Source of the DNA: Paraburkholderia caffeinitolerans
Lineage (GTDB): Bacteria > Pseudomonadota > Gammaproteobacteria > Burkholderiales > Burkholderiaceae
Direction: 5' to 3'
DNA: 63,921 bases
Assembly (NCBI RefSeq): GCF_902859945.1
Contig: NZ_CADIKL010000047.1
Coordinates: forward strand, 1 to 63,921
Numbering within the stretch: position 1 is the stretch's first letter; each line of letters opens with the position of its first letter. Below, one piece after another: positions 35,072-42,893 of this stretch. The translations under genes were made by a program, and so were the position numbers. Below the pieces are notes generated by a model. It searched no databases and was not told the DNA's origin. It saw only the letters and a program-made list of their open reading frames with translations.

Positions 35072-35085
35072 GCCGGATACCTCAG

Positions 35086-36375
35086 TCAAACCACGTCGCG
35101 CATGCGATACCAGAACTTGCCGAGCGCTTCGAGCGGCGCGGCCAGCGCGTCGCCGCCCGGGAAACGCGGATTATGAATGGCCTCGTAGAGCGAGAGCAAG
35201 CGCGTGTCGCCGAGGATCGCGTCGGACACGGCGCGCGCCGCGGCCAGCGTAGGCAGCACGCCATGTCCCGAGAAGCCCTGGAGCCAGTAGCGCCCGCGCG
35301 CGTGCCCGACGTCCGGCGTGCGCCGGATGCTGATGTCGATATGGCCGCCCCACGCGTATTCGAGTTCGACGCCACGCAATTGCGGATAAACGCGTTCGAG
35401 GCTCGGCCGGATCGCCGCGCGAATATCCTTGGGAATGCCGCCGAGATAGGTGCACGCGCCACCGAACAGCAGCCGGTGGTCGGGGCTCAGCCGGAAGTAG
35501 TCGGGAACGAACTGGTTGTCGATTACGCAGCTATTGCGCGGCAAAAGCGTATGCGCGAGTTGCGGATCGAGCGGCGCGCTCGCCACCTGATACGTGCCGA
35601 CCGGCAGGACACGGCGCGCAAGCTCGCGGTCGAGCCGGTCGATATACGCGTTGCAGGCGAGCACGAGCGTGCCCGCGCGGATCTGGCCCTGGGGTGTGGT
35701 CGCGACGAAACCGGTTGGCGTTTCGCGCCATTGCTGCACGCGGGTCTGCTCGAAGATGCGCCCGCCCGCGCGCTCGATGACCGCGGCAATGCCCAGCGCC
35801 AGCTTGAGCGGATTGAGGTGACCGGCCTCGGGATCGTAAAGCGCCGCGAGATAGCGCGGGCTGCCCACCCATTCGGGCATCTCCTGCTCGGCGATGACGC
35901 GCAGCGCGTCGTAGCACCATTTGCGCGCGGCTTCGTCGCGCGCCTCCTCCAGCAGCGCAATACGGTTGCGCTTCACGGCGGTCCAGAGGCTGCCGGGCCG
36001 GTAGTCGATGTCGAAACCGTGGCGTGCAGGCAGTTCGCGCACCTCGCGCGCCGCCCAGCGCATGCTGTCCCATAGCTCGCGCGCGCCTTCGAGCCCCAGC
36101 GACTGCTCGAGCGGCCCCATATCGCACGACCAGCCGAGCAGCGCCTGCCCGCCGTTGCGACCGGACGCGGCCCATGCCACGCGGCTCGCCTCCACGACAA
36201 CCACGCGCCGGCCCGCGAGCGCCAGGCGCAATGCCGTGTGCAACCCGCTGAACCCAGCGCCGACGATCAGGACATCGGCATCGCAGTCGCCCGCCAGGGC
36301 CGGGCGCTCAGGCGCCTCACCGGGCAACGTGCGGGCGTAATAACTTTCCACATGACGGGTCGACTCGACGAACAT
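35086..36375 (-). CDS. puuB: Gamma-glutamylputrescine oxidase (FAD-dependent)
   Basis: DAO-family flavoenzyme of 429 residues oxidising gamma-glutamylputrescine to the aldehyde with release of H2O2. The dinucleotide motif VLIVGAGFSGLHTALRLALAGRRVVVVEA lies near residues 35-63. Then come ASGRNGGQALLGWSCDM and the C-terminal FAD segment YWLQGFSGHGVLPTLAAARAVSDAI. The N-terminus HVESYYARTL resembles E. coli PuuB (SYYAASA). It is first in the leftward puu run, with operator repeats directly upstream. Confidence 0.88.
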   Translation of the reverse strand: MFVESTRHVESYYARTLPGEAPERPALAGDCDADVLIVGAGFSGLHTALRLALAGRRVVVVEASRVAWAASGRNGGQALLGWSCDMGPLEQSLGLEGARELWDSMRWAAREVRELPARHGFDIDYRPGSLWTAVKRNRIALLEEARDEAARKWCYDALRVIAEQEMPEWVGSPRYLAALYDPEAGHLNPLKLALGIAAVIERAGGRIFEQTRVQQWRETPTGFVATTPQGQIRAGTLVLACNAYIDRLDRELARRVLPVGTYQVASAPLDPQLAHTLLPRNSCVIDNQFVPDYFRLSPDHRLLFGGACTYLGGIPKDIRAAIRPSLERVYPQLRGVELEYAWGGHIDISIRRTPDVGHARGRYWLQGFSGHGVLPTLAAARAVSDAILGDTRLLSLYEAIHNPRFPGGDALAAPLEALGKFWYRMRDVV

Positions 36376-36380
36376 GGCGG

Positions 36381-36440
36381 CATCCGTGAAATTTCATCTG
36401 CTTAATTTCATGAAAAATTATCACGACAATTTCACGGATG
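36381..36440. promoter_or_regulatory. PuuR-type operator upstream of puuB
   Basis: CATCCGTGAAATT (36381-36393) and AATTTCACGGATG (36428-36440) form a perfect 13-base inverted repeat with a 34-base spacer. Between them is a second near-palindrome, AATTTCATGAAAAATT (36404-36419). The repeat begins five bases upstream of the puuB start, a natural repressor position. Confidence 0.7.
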
Positions 36441-36473
36441 CAATCGTCTTTTCACGCGTTCCGGTTTTGACGC

Positions 36474-37184
36474 TTAAAACCGCCCGCGCAAACCGATGAA
36501 GACTTCGCTCGAGCTGAGTTTGGCCTTGAGTTGCTCGTCGCGTGCGAGCACACGGTTAGCAAACGTGTTGTAGCCACTTTCGATATTGCCCATGTCGACA
36601 TAGCGATAACCGACGTCGACCGCAAAGCGCTTGTTGATCGCGTAGCTCACGCCCGCGCCGCCCGCCCAGGCAAGATTCGTTTGCGTGCGCGACGCGAATT
36701 GCCGGCTGGGGTTGGTTTGCCAGCCATCGGCCGAAACAATCGCCACGCCAAGCCCGAGCGAGCCGAATACCGAGAAGCCGTGGCCAAGATCGAAGTCACG
36801 ATAGCCATTCAACATCAGCCGCTGCGAGGACACGTGAAATTCGTTCGCGTTGGCGTTGAACGGCGCCCAGTAGCTCACAAAATTGCCACTGCGCTTGAAC
36901 GTGTATTCCCCTTCTGCACGCCAACCGTTGCCGAACTGGTAGCCGAGCGCCACCGCGCCGGTCACGCTCGATTGCACGTCCGGGCCGCCGACGCGGTTCG
37001 TGACGCGCGGGCTCGTGAGTTCCATATTGACCGCGTTGTCGAACGCCCCGACGACGCGCGCCGTTGCGTAATAGCCCGCATCGCTCATTGATGCATCTTG
37101 CTTCGGCGCTTCATTCGTATCCGCAAACGCGGCGCCGGAAATCAGCAAGGCAACCGAGGACGGCAGGGCAAAAACTTTAAACAT
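36474..37184 (-). CDS. Outer-membrane beta-barrel protein (opacity/OmpA-barrel type)
   Basis: A 236-residue protein with a signal peptide (MFKVFALPSSVALLISGAAFA). The mature part shows alternating strands typical of an eight-stranded barrel: GYYATARVVGAFDNAVNM, GAVALGYQFGNGWRAEGEYTFKRSG, FSVFGSLGLGVAIVS, NLAWAGGAGVSYAINKRFAVDVGYRYVDMG, ending EVFIGLRGRF with a C-terminal Phe. It belongs to the Opa/Omp25-like barrel group. AAGGA precedes the ATG at 37184. Its role (adhesion, integrity) cannot be told. Confidence 0.82.
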   Translation of the reverse strand: MFKVFALPSSVALLISGAAFADTNEAPKQDASMSDAGYYATARVVGAFDNAVNMELTSPRVTNRVGGPDVQSSVTGAVALGYQFGNGWRAEGEYTFKRSGNFVSYWAPFNANANEFHVSSQRLMLNGYRDFDLGHGFSVFGSLGLGVAIVSADGWQTNPSRQFASRTQTNLAWAGGAGVSYAINKRFAVDVGYRYVDMGNIESGYNTFANRVLARDEQLKAKLSSSEVFIGLRGRF

Positions 37185-37268
37185 GTAAATCGCTTCCTTA
37201 TCGATGACAGTAACCAGGACCGTCATGGTAGAAAGCGTGCCCTTCTCAAAGAACCCGTCCGTCTACGG

Positions 37269-37300
37269 ATGCCGCCTCCGTAGTGCTACGGAGGCGGCAT
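37269..37300 (-). terminator. Long perfect hairpin over the response regulator stop codon
   Basis: ATGCCGCCTCCGTA (37269-37282) and TACGGAGGCGGCAT (37287-37300) make a 14-bp perfect stem with a GTGC loop. The stem includes the TAG stop of the regulator. No T run follows, but stability is high; a terminator or mRNA 3'-end protector is likely. Confidence 0.65.
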
Positions 37301-37942
37301 GCCAACGAGCGCCGCGTAGTCGCGCACGAGATCGACGAGCGAGTCGACTTCCAGCTTGAGAAACACGTTGGCACGATAGGTTTCCACCGTACGCGGCGAC
37401 AAGCCCAATTCGCGCGCGATCTCCTTGTTGCTCAAGCCGCGCACGATGTTCTCGAGCACCTCGCGCTCGCGCACGCTCAAGGTCGCGAGACGCGCGGCGC
37501 GCGTGCGTTCGGCGTCATCGCGCTCACGCTGGCCGCGCTGTGCGCGCACGGCCTGCTGGACCGCGTCGATCAACTCGTCGTCGTCGACCGGCTTGCGCAG
37601 AAAATCGAGTGCACCTTGCTTGAAGGCACGCCGGCAAGCATCCACACTGCCGTGCCCCGTGAGCACGATCACCGGAAAATCGCATCGCTCGCCGAGAAGA
37701 CCGAGCAGGTCGAGACCGCTCATCCCCGGCATGCGGATATCGAGCAGTACACATGCGATCTCGAACTCGACATCGTCGAGCGCCTCGAGAAAGGCGCTCG
37801 CATCCGCGTAACAGCGCGTGCGCAGGCCAACCGTGCGCAGCAGCAGCGCGAGGCCATCGCGCACGGCATCGTCGTCATCGACGATGGCGACCACGGGCGT
37901 GGCGTCCCGCGCATTGTCGTGCGTATTTTCATGCGTGCTCAT
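37286..37942 (-). CDS. FixJ/LuxR-type response regulator
   Basis: A 218-residue two-component regulator. The receiver has VAIVDDDDAV with the acidic pair near residues 22-25, the phospho-acceptor Asp68 in LLDIRMPGMSG, VIVLTGHG and FLRKPV. The output domain is a LuxR HTH, LSVREREVLENIVRGLSNKEIARELGLSPRTVETYRANVFLKL. Its ATG overlaps the kinase stop as ATGA, so the pair is translated together. FixJ-type regulators usually activate sigma-70 promoters when phosphorylated. Targets may be the nearby barrel protein or the divergent injection-system cluster, which is only inference. Confidence 0.9.
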   Translation of the reverse strand: MSTHENTHDNARDATPVVAIVDDDDAVRDGLALLLRTVGLRTRCYADASAFLEALDDVEFEIACVLLDIRMPGMSGLDLLGLLGERCDFPVIVLTGHGSVDACRRAFKQGALDFLRKPVDDDELIDAVQQAVRAQRGQRERDDAERTRAARLATLSVREREVLENIVRGLSNKEIARELGLSPRTVETYRANVFLKLEVDSLVDLVRDYAALVGMPPP

Positions 37943-39393
37943 TGGCGCACTCCTTCTGGTGCTTGCGCGAGCGGCAAAAGCAGCGTTGCCTCCACGCCGC
38001 CCTCCGGCATATTGCGCAGCGCCAGCGAGCCGTCCTGGCGTTGCGCCAGCGTCTCGCACAGCGGCAGGCCAAGGCCCAGGCCGCCGGGCCGCGTCGTGAA
38101 GAATGGCTCGAACAGATGCGGCAAAGCCTCGGCCGGCACGCCCGGTCCATTGTCGGCAACGCTGAAGCCATAGTGCCGCCCCGCGCGGCCCCCGCTTACG
38201 CGGATCTCGCCACGTTGCCCCTGGCGCGGCGAATCCTTGAGTGCCGCGCGGGCGTTCTGGATCAGGTTGTGCAGGATCTGCTCGATCGCAACCTGCTCGG
38301 CGAACGGACGCTCGCGCGGCGCATCGTTGCGCCAGACGAGCGCGATGTGCTCGCGCGCAAGTTCGTCACGATACAGAAACAACAGCGTGTTCATGAGGGC
38401 ATCGGGATCGAGCGCGCACCGCTTGCCGCCATGCGCGGACGTCACAGCGCCACGCAGGCGTTCGAGAATCGCCGCGGCACGCCTCGCCTGAGCAACGCAC
38501 GTCTGTAATGCGCGGCGCACGTCGTCGCGCTCGGCAGGCACATCGAGCAGGCGCTCGGCGGCGCGCGCATGTGAAACGATCGCGGTGAGTGGCTGATTGA
38601 GTTCATGCGCGAGACCGGCCGCCATCTCGCCGAACGTGTCGAGACGGTCGAAACGGTCGAGCCTTGCACGCGCGGTTTCGCGGCGACGTACTTGCCGCAG
38701 GCGCCATGTGCCAAGCGCAGCGGCAGCGATCAACGCGCAAACCGTGTTCCATAGCACTATCGCCAGCCACGGCAAATCAGCGGCGCGCAACGTCCGCGTA
38801 GTCAGCAGCACAAAGTCCTGGGGCCGAGCAGGCAAATGCTTTTCCAGGTGAAGTGTCCAGCCGAATGGCGCATCCGCCGCCGTGCGCTGCAGCAGGTTGA
38901 ACGCGCGTGAGTGCAGCCGCAACGTGGCCGACGACAATGAAGCAGGCCAATCGCCCGCCTGAAGCAACTGTTGGGCATCGACGCGCACCGCCCATCCACT
39001 ACTGCCGATCAACCAATACGCCGACGCACCGTCGAACGTCAATGAAACCTGCCCGGCATGAGCATGCGCCGGCGGCGCGGAGGGTGTCGATGCATTCGCG
39101 CCCACCCACCCGCTTGCGGGCCGCCAGAACGCAAGGCCCGTGAGTTGCGGCATGCTCGCGTGCAGGTTCTCGAGCACCTGTGCGGGAGATGCCGAAAGTG
39201 GCGCCGCGCCGAGCGTCGCGAGAATGGCTTCGTGCTGCGCCGCGCGTTGGCCGAGCAGACGGATGGCGATACTCGAATCCTGAAGGAAGCGGGCCCGAAC
39301 ATCGGCCACGGATTGCTCCACGACGAACACGGTTCCGGCGAAGCTGAACACAAGCCACGCCAACACGGCAGCCACACGAGCAGAGAGTTTCAC
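37939..39393 (-). CDS. Membrane sensor histidine kinase (FixL/DctB-like)
   Basis: A 484-residue kinase with two membrane helices (residues ~8-28 and ~208-230) enclosing a periplasmic sensor of about 180 residues. The cytoplasmic part has the H-box GEMAAGLAHELNQPLTAI with His263, an N-box HNLIQNARAAL, G1 VADNGPGVP, an F-box LFEPFFTT and G2 GLGLGLPLCE. It starts at GTG 39393. It is the first gene of the pair with the FixJ-type regulator. The ligand is unknown; the sensor is Ala/His-rich. Confidence 0.88.
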   Translation of the reverse strand: MKLSARVAAVLAWLVFSFAGTVFVVEQSVADVRARFLQDSSIAIRLLGQRAAQHEAILATLGAAPLSASPAQVLENLHASMPQLTGLAFWRPASGWVGANASTPSAPPAHAHAGQVSLTFDGASAYWLIGSSGWAVRVDAQQLLQAGDWPASLSSATLRLHSRAFNLLQRTAADAPFGWTLHLEKHLPARPQDFVLLTTRTLRAADLPWLAIVLWNTVCALIAAAALGTWRLRQVRRRETARARLDRFDRLDTFGEMAAGLAHELNQPLTAIVSHARAAERLLDVPAERDDVRRALQTCVAQARRAAAILERLRGAVTSAHGGKRCALDPDALMNTLLFLYRDELAREHIALVWRNDAPRERPFAEQVAIEQILHNLIQNARAALKDSPRQGQRGEIRVSGGRAGRHYGFSVADNGPGVPAEALPHLFEPFFTTRPGGLGLGLPLCETLAQRQDGSLALRNMPEGGVEATLLLPLAQAPEGVRQ

Positions 39394-39753
39394 TCAGTGA
39401 CTACCCAGGGATGCCTTTCGACGCCGACCAGACCGAGGCGGCAAATCCGAAACCGCGCAGGCAACGGGTGGAGTGAATTGTTCGGTAATGTTTTGCATGC
39501 TCGCGATTGTACACGCGGGATATTGGCTACATTGCGTCGTAGCGTTTTCGATGCTCGACGAGTAGCTGATCTTCACTTTCTATTATCACGCTTCGGATAC
39601 CAAAGTTTGTTTTCCAGAAGCGTGAAAGTGCTTTCAATCATTTAAACGTGAATAAACATTCGATAGTGAGATGCTTAAATAAACTCCACTGGCCGATTCG
39701 CGCGTATGGCGCGTCACGATTGGAGAACGAGCAACCCATAATCGGGCCGATTC

Positions 39754-39781
39754 TTGACAAGATTCACCCATCGTCTACGCT
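39754..39781 (+). promoter_or_regulatory. Candidate sigma-70 promoter of the injection-system operon
   Basis: A perfect TTGACA at 39754-39759 is followed after 16 bases by TACGCT (39776-39781), a weak match to TATAAT. The predicted start near 39788 would give a leader of about 95 bases before the first gene, with a palindrome just inside it. Confidence 0.4.
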
Positions 39782-39798
39782 CAACGGACGGCCAAGCC

Positions 39799-39818
39799 TT
39801 TTGAATTTCAATTCAAAA
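39799..39818. promoter_or_regulatory. Perfect 20-bp palindrome, candidate operator
   Basis: TTTTGAATT and AATTCAAAA are exact inverses with TC between them. The site sits about 10 bases downstream of the predicted transcription start and 66 bases before the first gene of the injection system, an ideal place for a repressor to block the operon. Confidence 0.6.
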
Positions 39819-39883
39819 CCGTGCTGTCTGTTTTCATCGTGATGCCACGATTGTTTGCAGGCTAGCGAAGAAGGGGCGCCAGC

Positions 39884-40825
39884 GTGAACTTCGTCGATAC
39901 GATCCTCATCAGGCTTGCTGATCCCGCGGCGCGCGGTGGTGTTTTCGACAGCGACAGCCTCGCGCAGATCGCATCGACAGCGTACGACACCAGCGCAATG
40001 CCAATTCAAGGACCGTACAGCGCGGTTTTCGACGACATTCAGCTCGGCCTCGCGGTCCCGCGCGTCGCCACCCTCGAGGGATACTGGGGACGCTCGACAA
40101 CGGGCGAGCGCACCGACTCGCAGTTCGTGTTCTCCGGGCTCGGCGAAAGCTCGATTCGCGTGGATGCATTCTGGCGCGGCTCGATCATCGCCCGCTCGAC
40201 ACCCCCTACCGGACATGTAAGCGCCACGCGCGGCACCATTGTCGATGCTGGCCAGATCGACGCGGAGATCGTGGCTGCGCTCGGCGCCCTGCCGGCCGAT
40301 CCTACCGCACTCGAAAACGAGCGGCGCACGCGCTTGCTGACGCATCTGCGCGCGGCTTTCGCGCAACCCGATCTGATGACCGGTGCGCTGCTCGACCAGT
40401 GGCTGCACGACAACGGCGCATCGTCGGTCGGCGACCTGATCACGAACCTGCGCGGCGTGCTCCATGCCTATCCCCTGCAGATCACTTTTTCGCCGCCCAA
40501 CGACGTGCCGTCGCTGCCGGAGCCGCTGCCAATCGGAACCGCGCTGCTGATCCGCGACGTAGGATTTTCGGTCGGCGACCTGCTCACGGAATCGCGGATC
40601 GTGCGGCAGCAGCTCGGCCAGATGGGCCTCACCCGGGCGGTGGATCCCTCGCTGCCGATCCTCGAGCCGCTGCCGATCACCTGGATCGTGCCGGCCGCGG
40701 CATTCGACGACTCCGGCTGGCCTGGCGCCGCCGCAGGCATGGCCGCCGACGCTGCGCGAACCGCACGGCGCACGGCGGCGGCCGGCTGGCTGGTGCTACA
40801 GGGAATTGGCCTCGCCGTGGTTTGA
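39884..40825 (+). CDS. Unrecognised protein, first gene of the injection-system operon
   Basis: A 313-residue protein I do not recognise. It starts at GTG 39884 with AAGGGG seven bases before it. The first 25 residues (MNFVDTILIRLADPAARGGVFDSDS) are followed by a beta-rich stretch (PYSAVFDDIQLGLAVPRVATLEGYWGR, SSIRVDAFWRGSIIARSTP). A helical middle (~120-190) and a Pro/Ile-rich segment (LPIGTALLIRDVGFSVGDLL, PLPITWIVPAAAF) come next, with an Ala-rich amphipathic C-terminus. There is no signal peptide. Its place before the sheath suggests a tail terminator or cap (an Afp16-like role) or an assembly factor; this is inference from position only. Confidence 0.75.
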   Translation: MNFVDTILIRLADPAARGGVFDSDSLAQIASTAYDTSAMPIQGPYSAVFDDIQLGLAVPRVATLEGYWGRSTTGERTDSQFVFSGLGESSIRVDAFWRGSIIARSTPPTGHVSATRGTIVDAGQIDAEIVAALGALPADPTALENERRTRLLTHLRAAFAQPDLMTGALLDQWLHDNGASSVGDLITNLRGVLHAYPLQITFSPPNDVPSLPEPLPIGTALLIRDVGFSVGDLLTESRIVRQQLGQMGLTRAVDPSLPILEPLPITWIVPAAAFDDSGWPGAAAGMAADAARTARRTAAAGWLVLQGIGLAVV

Positions 40826-40942
40826 GCAACCATGTTAGCAATCCATAGCGATATGAACCGATAAACCTGGCATTGCGAAGTTTCCCCGGGCCGGCATGGA
40901 TCGCCCGTTTCGTGTTCAGAACTGACATCAAAGGAGCAACTT

Positions 40943-42127
40943 ATGTCAGCAACCGTCCCTGCGGCGTTCCCCTTCATCCTGGTCAACATCGATACGTCGG
41001 CGCTGATGCCCATCGCGCAGCGCTCGCCCGGCGTGATCGCCATCGTTGGCAAGACCCCCGCCGGCGCAGACGGCGGCGATGCGGCATTCGACATGCCGAC
41101 CGTCGTCGACACGGCGTCCGACGTGTCGCAGCACTTCGCCAAGATCAATGCAGACGGCAGCGTGGCCGACACGACGCTGTCGACCTCGCTCAAGCTCGCG
41201 ATGCTGCAAAGCCCGACGCCGTCCAAGGTTTACGGCGTCAAGGTGAACGGCAACGACTATGCCGGTGCGCTGGCGTCGCTCGAAGCCGCGGACGACGTCG
41301 ACTTCGTCTGCCTCGCGAATGAAACTGACGTTGGCGTGCCCGCCGCCGGCGGCAATCCGCCAACCAATCTGCTCGCGCTCAAGGCGCACGTCGAGACCCT
41401 GTCGTCGCAAGGCCAGAAGCGGCTCGGCGTGGCGATGGTCAACCCGGCGACCGCGAAGTCCCCCACTTACGTTCACGACATCGACGCCACGGCCACGCCG
41501 CTGAAGAGCGACTTCAGCCGCATGGTGCTGGTGGCCGCGCGCGGCGCGACGGTCGACGTCGCCTCGGCCGCCACTGGCGCAATCGCAGGCTACGCGCCGC
41601 AGGTCTCGATGGTGCTCAAGCAGGTGCGCGGCGTCAGCGTGCCGACCGCCAGCCAGTACGGGCCAAGCGAGATCACGGGGCTCTCGGAGGCCGGCATCGT
41701 GCCGATCATCCAGCCCTCGCTGATCGTCGGCGGCGGATTTTACTTCGGCGAAGGCCGCTGCTACACGACCGACGCGAGCCTGCTCTACATCGACATCGTG
41801 CGCGTGCTCGACGACATCGATTTCCGGCTCAAGGCGGGCTTGATCGGCCTGATCGGCGATTCGCGCATCACCAAGGCGGGCCTCACTCAGGTCAAGGTCC
41901 GCATCGACGCGATCCTCGGGCCGCTGCTCAACGCCGCCGTGATCGACGACTACTCGACCACCATCCCGGTGCTGAACATTCTGATGACGCCCGAGTCGGC
42001 CTGGAGCGCGACGGACAGTTCACGGGTCGTGACCGCGCGCGCGAACCGGACTGTCGACGTGTTCGTGTCGATTACCTATGGCCCGGCAGTGCACCAGCTT
42101 CGCGTCACGCTGGCGCCGAGTTTCTGA
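40943..42127 (+). CDS. Contractile tail sheath protein
   Basis: A 394-residue sheath subunit, a single chain unlike the split TssB/TssC of type VI secretion. The N-terminus has PGVIAIVGKTPAG, the usual sheath start. The C-terminal domain is clear in LLYIDIVRVLDDIDFRLKAGLIGLIGDSRITKAGLTQVKVRIDAILGPLLNAAVIDDY and ends VDVFVSITYGPAVHQLRVTLAPSF, matching the phage sheath C-terminal family. The middle protease-resistant domain is reduced, so this is a compact sheath. AAAGGAG precedes the ATG. Only one sheath gene is present, while Afp/PVC systems carry three. Confidence 0.92.
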   Translation: MSATVPAAFPFILVNIDTSALMPIAQRSPGVIAIVGKTPAGADGGDAAFDMPTVVDTASDVSQHFAKINADGSVADTTLSTSLKLAMLQSPTPSKVYGVKVNGNDYAGALASLEAADDVDFVCLANETDVGVPAAGGNPPTNLLALKAHVETLSSQGQKRLGVAMVNPATAKSPTYVHDIDATATPLKSDFSRMVLVAARGATVDVASAATGAIAGYAPQVSMVLKQVRGVSVPTASQYGPSEITGLSEAGIVPIIQPSLIVGGGFYFGEGRCYTTDASLLYIDIVRVLDDIDFRLKAGLIGLIGDSRITKAGLTQVKVRIDAILGPLLNAAVIDDYSTTIPVLNILMTPESAWSATDSSRVVTARANRTVDVFVSITYGPAVHQLRVTLAPSF

Positions 42128-42185
42128 CCGACCGCTTCGCTACCCGCGCTTACCCGCGCGCTTCGCATCCGAAGAGGAGCCCAAC

Positions 42186-42620
42186 ATGCCCGACTGGAAC
42201 ACCCGGCTGGCCGTGTCCTATACGGCAAACAACCAGACGAAAACGATCACCCCGATCGATTCGTTCACCCCCACTTTCGCGCTCGCCGCGGAGCCATTGC
42301 ACTCGATCGAGCACACGCACATCGGCGTGATCTACTCGCCGCAAGCGATGACGTTCACGATGACCGTGAAGGCCATCGGCACCATCGCCGCCGAGCTCAC
42401 GGCGCTAGCGATCAACCGCACGCCGTTCGACGTCACGCTGCAGGAATCGGCGAACGGCAACGACTGGTCGTACGCGTCGGTGGTGATGAGCAACTGCGTC
42501 ATCACGTCAGCGGTACCGTCCACCGCGACCATTTCGGGCGCGCCTACGGCGACGTTCTCCGGCTTCTGTCTCAGCGCGGCCGAAACCGACAAGAACAACA
42601 CCACCGCCACGCTGCCCTAA
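42186..42620 (+). CDS. Putative inner tail tube protein
   Basis: A 144-residue beta-rich protein directly after the sheath, the normal place for the tube subunit. It contains VSYTANNQTKTITPIDSFTPTF, HTHIGVIYSPQAMTFTMTVKAIG and PTATFSGFCLSAAETDKN; alternating polar and hydrophobic residues fit the two-sheet tube fold, though I cannot match an exact family. GAGGAG precedes the ATG at 42186. Stacked hexamers of such a protein would form the channel or cargo lumen. Confidence 0.7.
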   Translation: MPDWNTRLAVSYTANNQTKTITPIDSFTPTFALAAEPLHSIEHTHIGVIYSPQAMTFTMTVKAIGTIAAELTALAINRTPFDVTLQESANGNDWSYASVVMSNCVITSAVPSTATISGAPTATFSGFCLSAAETDKNNTTATLP

Positions 42621-42641
42621 CCCCGCCTGGAGTAACCGACG

Positions 42642-42875
42642 ATGCCTAATGGACAAGACACTCAGGATCCGAACTCGGGAGCCCTCGTACACGACGGCCA
42701 TTCAGTCGGCTGGTCGCTCGGCTCCGAAGCGGACGAAACGAGCGGCAGCGGCCCGCCGGAGGTGCATTACCACTTCCCCGTGGAGATCGAGGTCCGCAAC
42801 ACGGTGGCGGCCATCGACGAGGACCGCCTGATTCACGCCACGCTGGAACGGCTCGCCCGCGAGCTGACCGGCTGA
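42642..42875 (+). CDS. Small DUF5908-like protein of contractile systems
   Basis: A 77-residue protein. Its first half is acidic and Gly/Ser-rich (MPNGQDTQDPNSGALVHDGH). Its second half, VHYHFPVEIEVRNTVAAIDEDRLIHATLERLARELTG, resembles the short DUF5908-type proteins of extracellular injection systems, which have a PVEI strand and a C-terminal helix. The same pattern appears at the start of the next gene product. A role in tape-measure or tube assembly (chaperone or adaptor) is inferred from its place between tube and tape-measure candidate. Confidence 0.6.
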   Translation: MPNGQDTQDPNSGALVHDGHSVGWSLGSEADETSGSGPPEVHYHFPVEIEVRNTVAAIDEDRLIHATLERLARELTG

Positions 42876-42893
42876 TACCGTTTCTCTGCGCGT

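Larger units (their letters stand above)
39394..39883. other. Divergent regulatory spacer before the injection-system cluster
   Basis: This 490-base region lies between the leftward kinase gene and the rightward contractile-system genes. It is clearly lower in GC than the genes around it, especially 39570-39700. It holds the inverted repeat CACGCTTC (39587-39594)/GAAGCGTG (39617-39624), which is further flanked by CACTTTC and AAAGTG, a TTGACA box at 39754 and a perfect palindrome at 39799. I see no gene in it. Confidence 0.6.
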
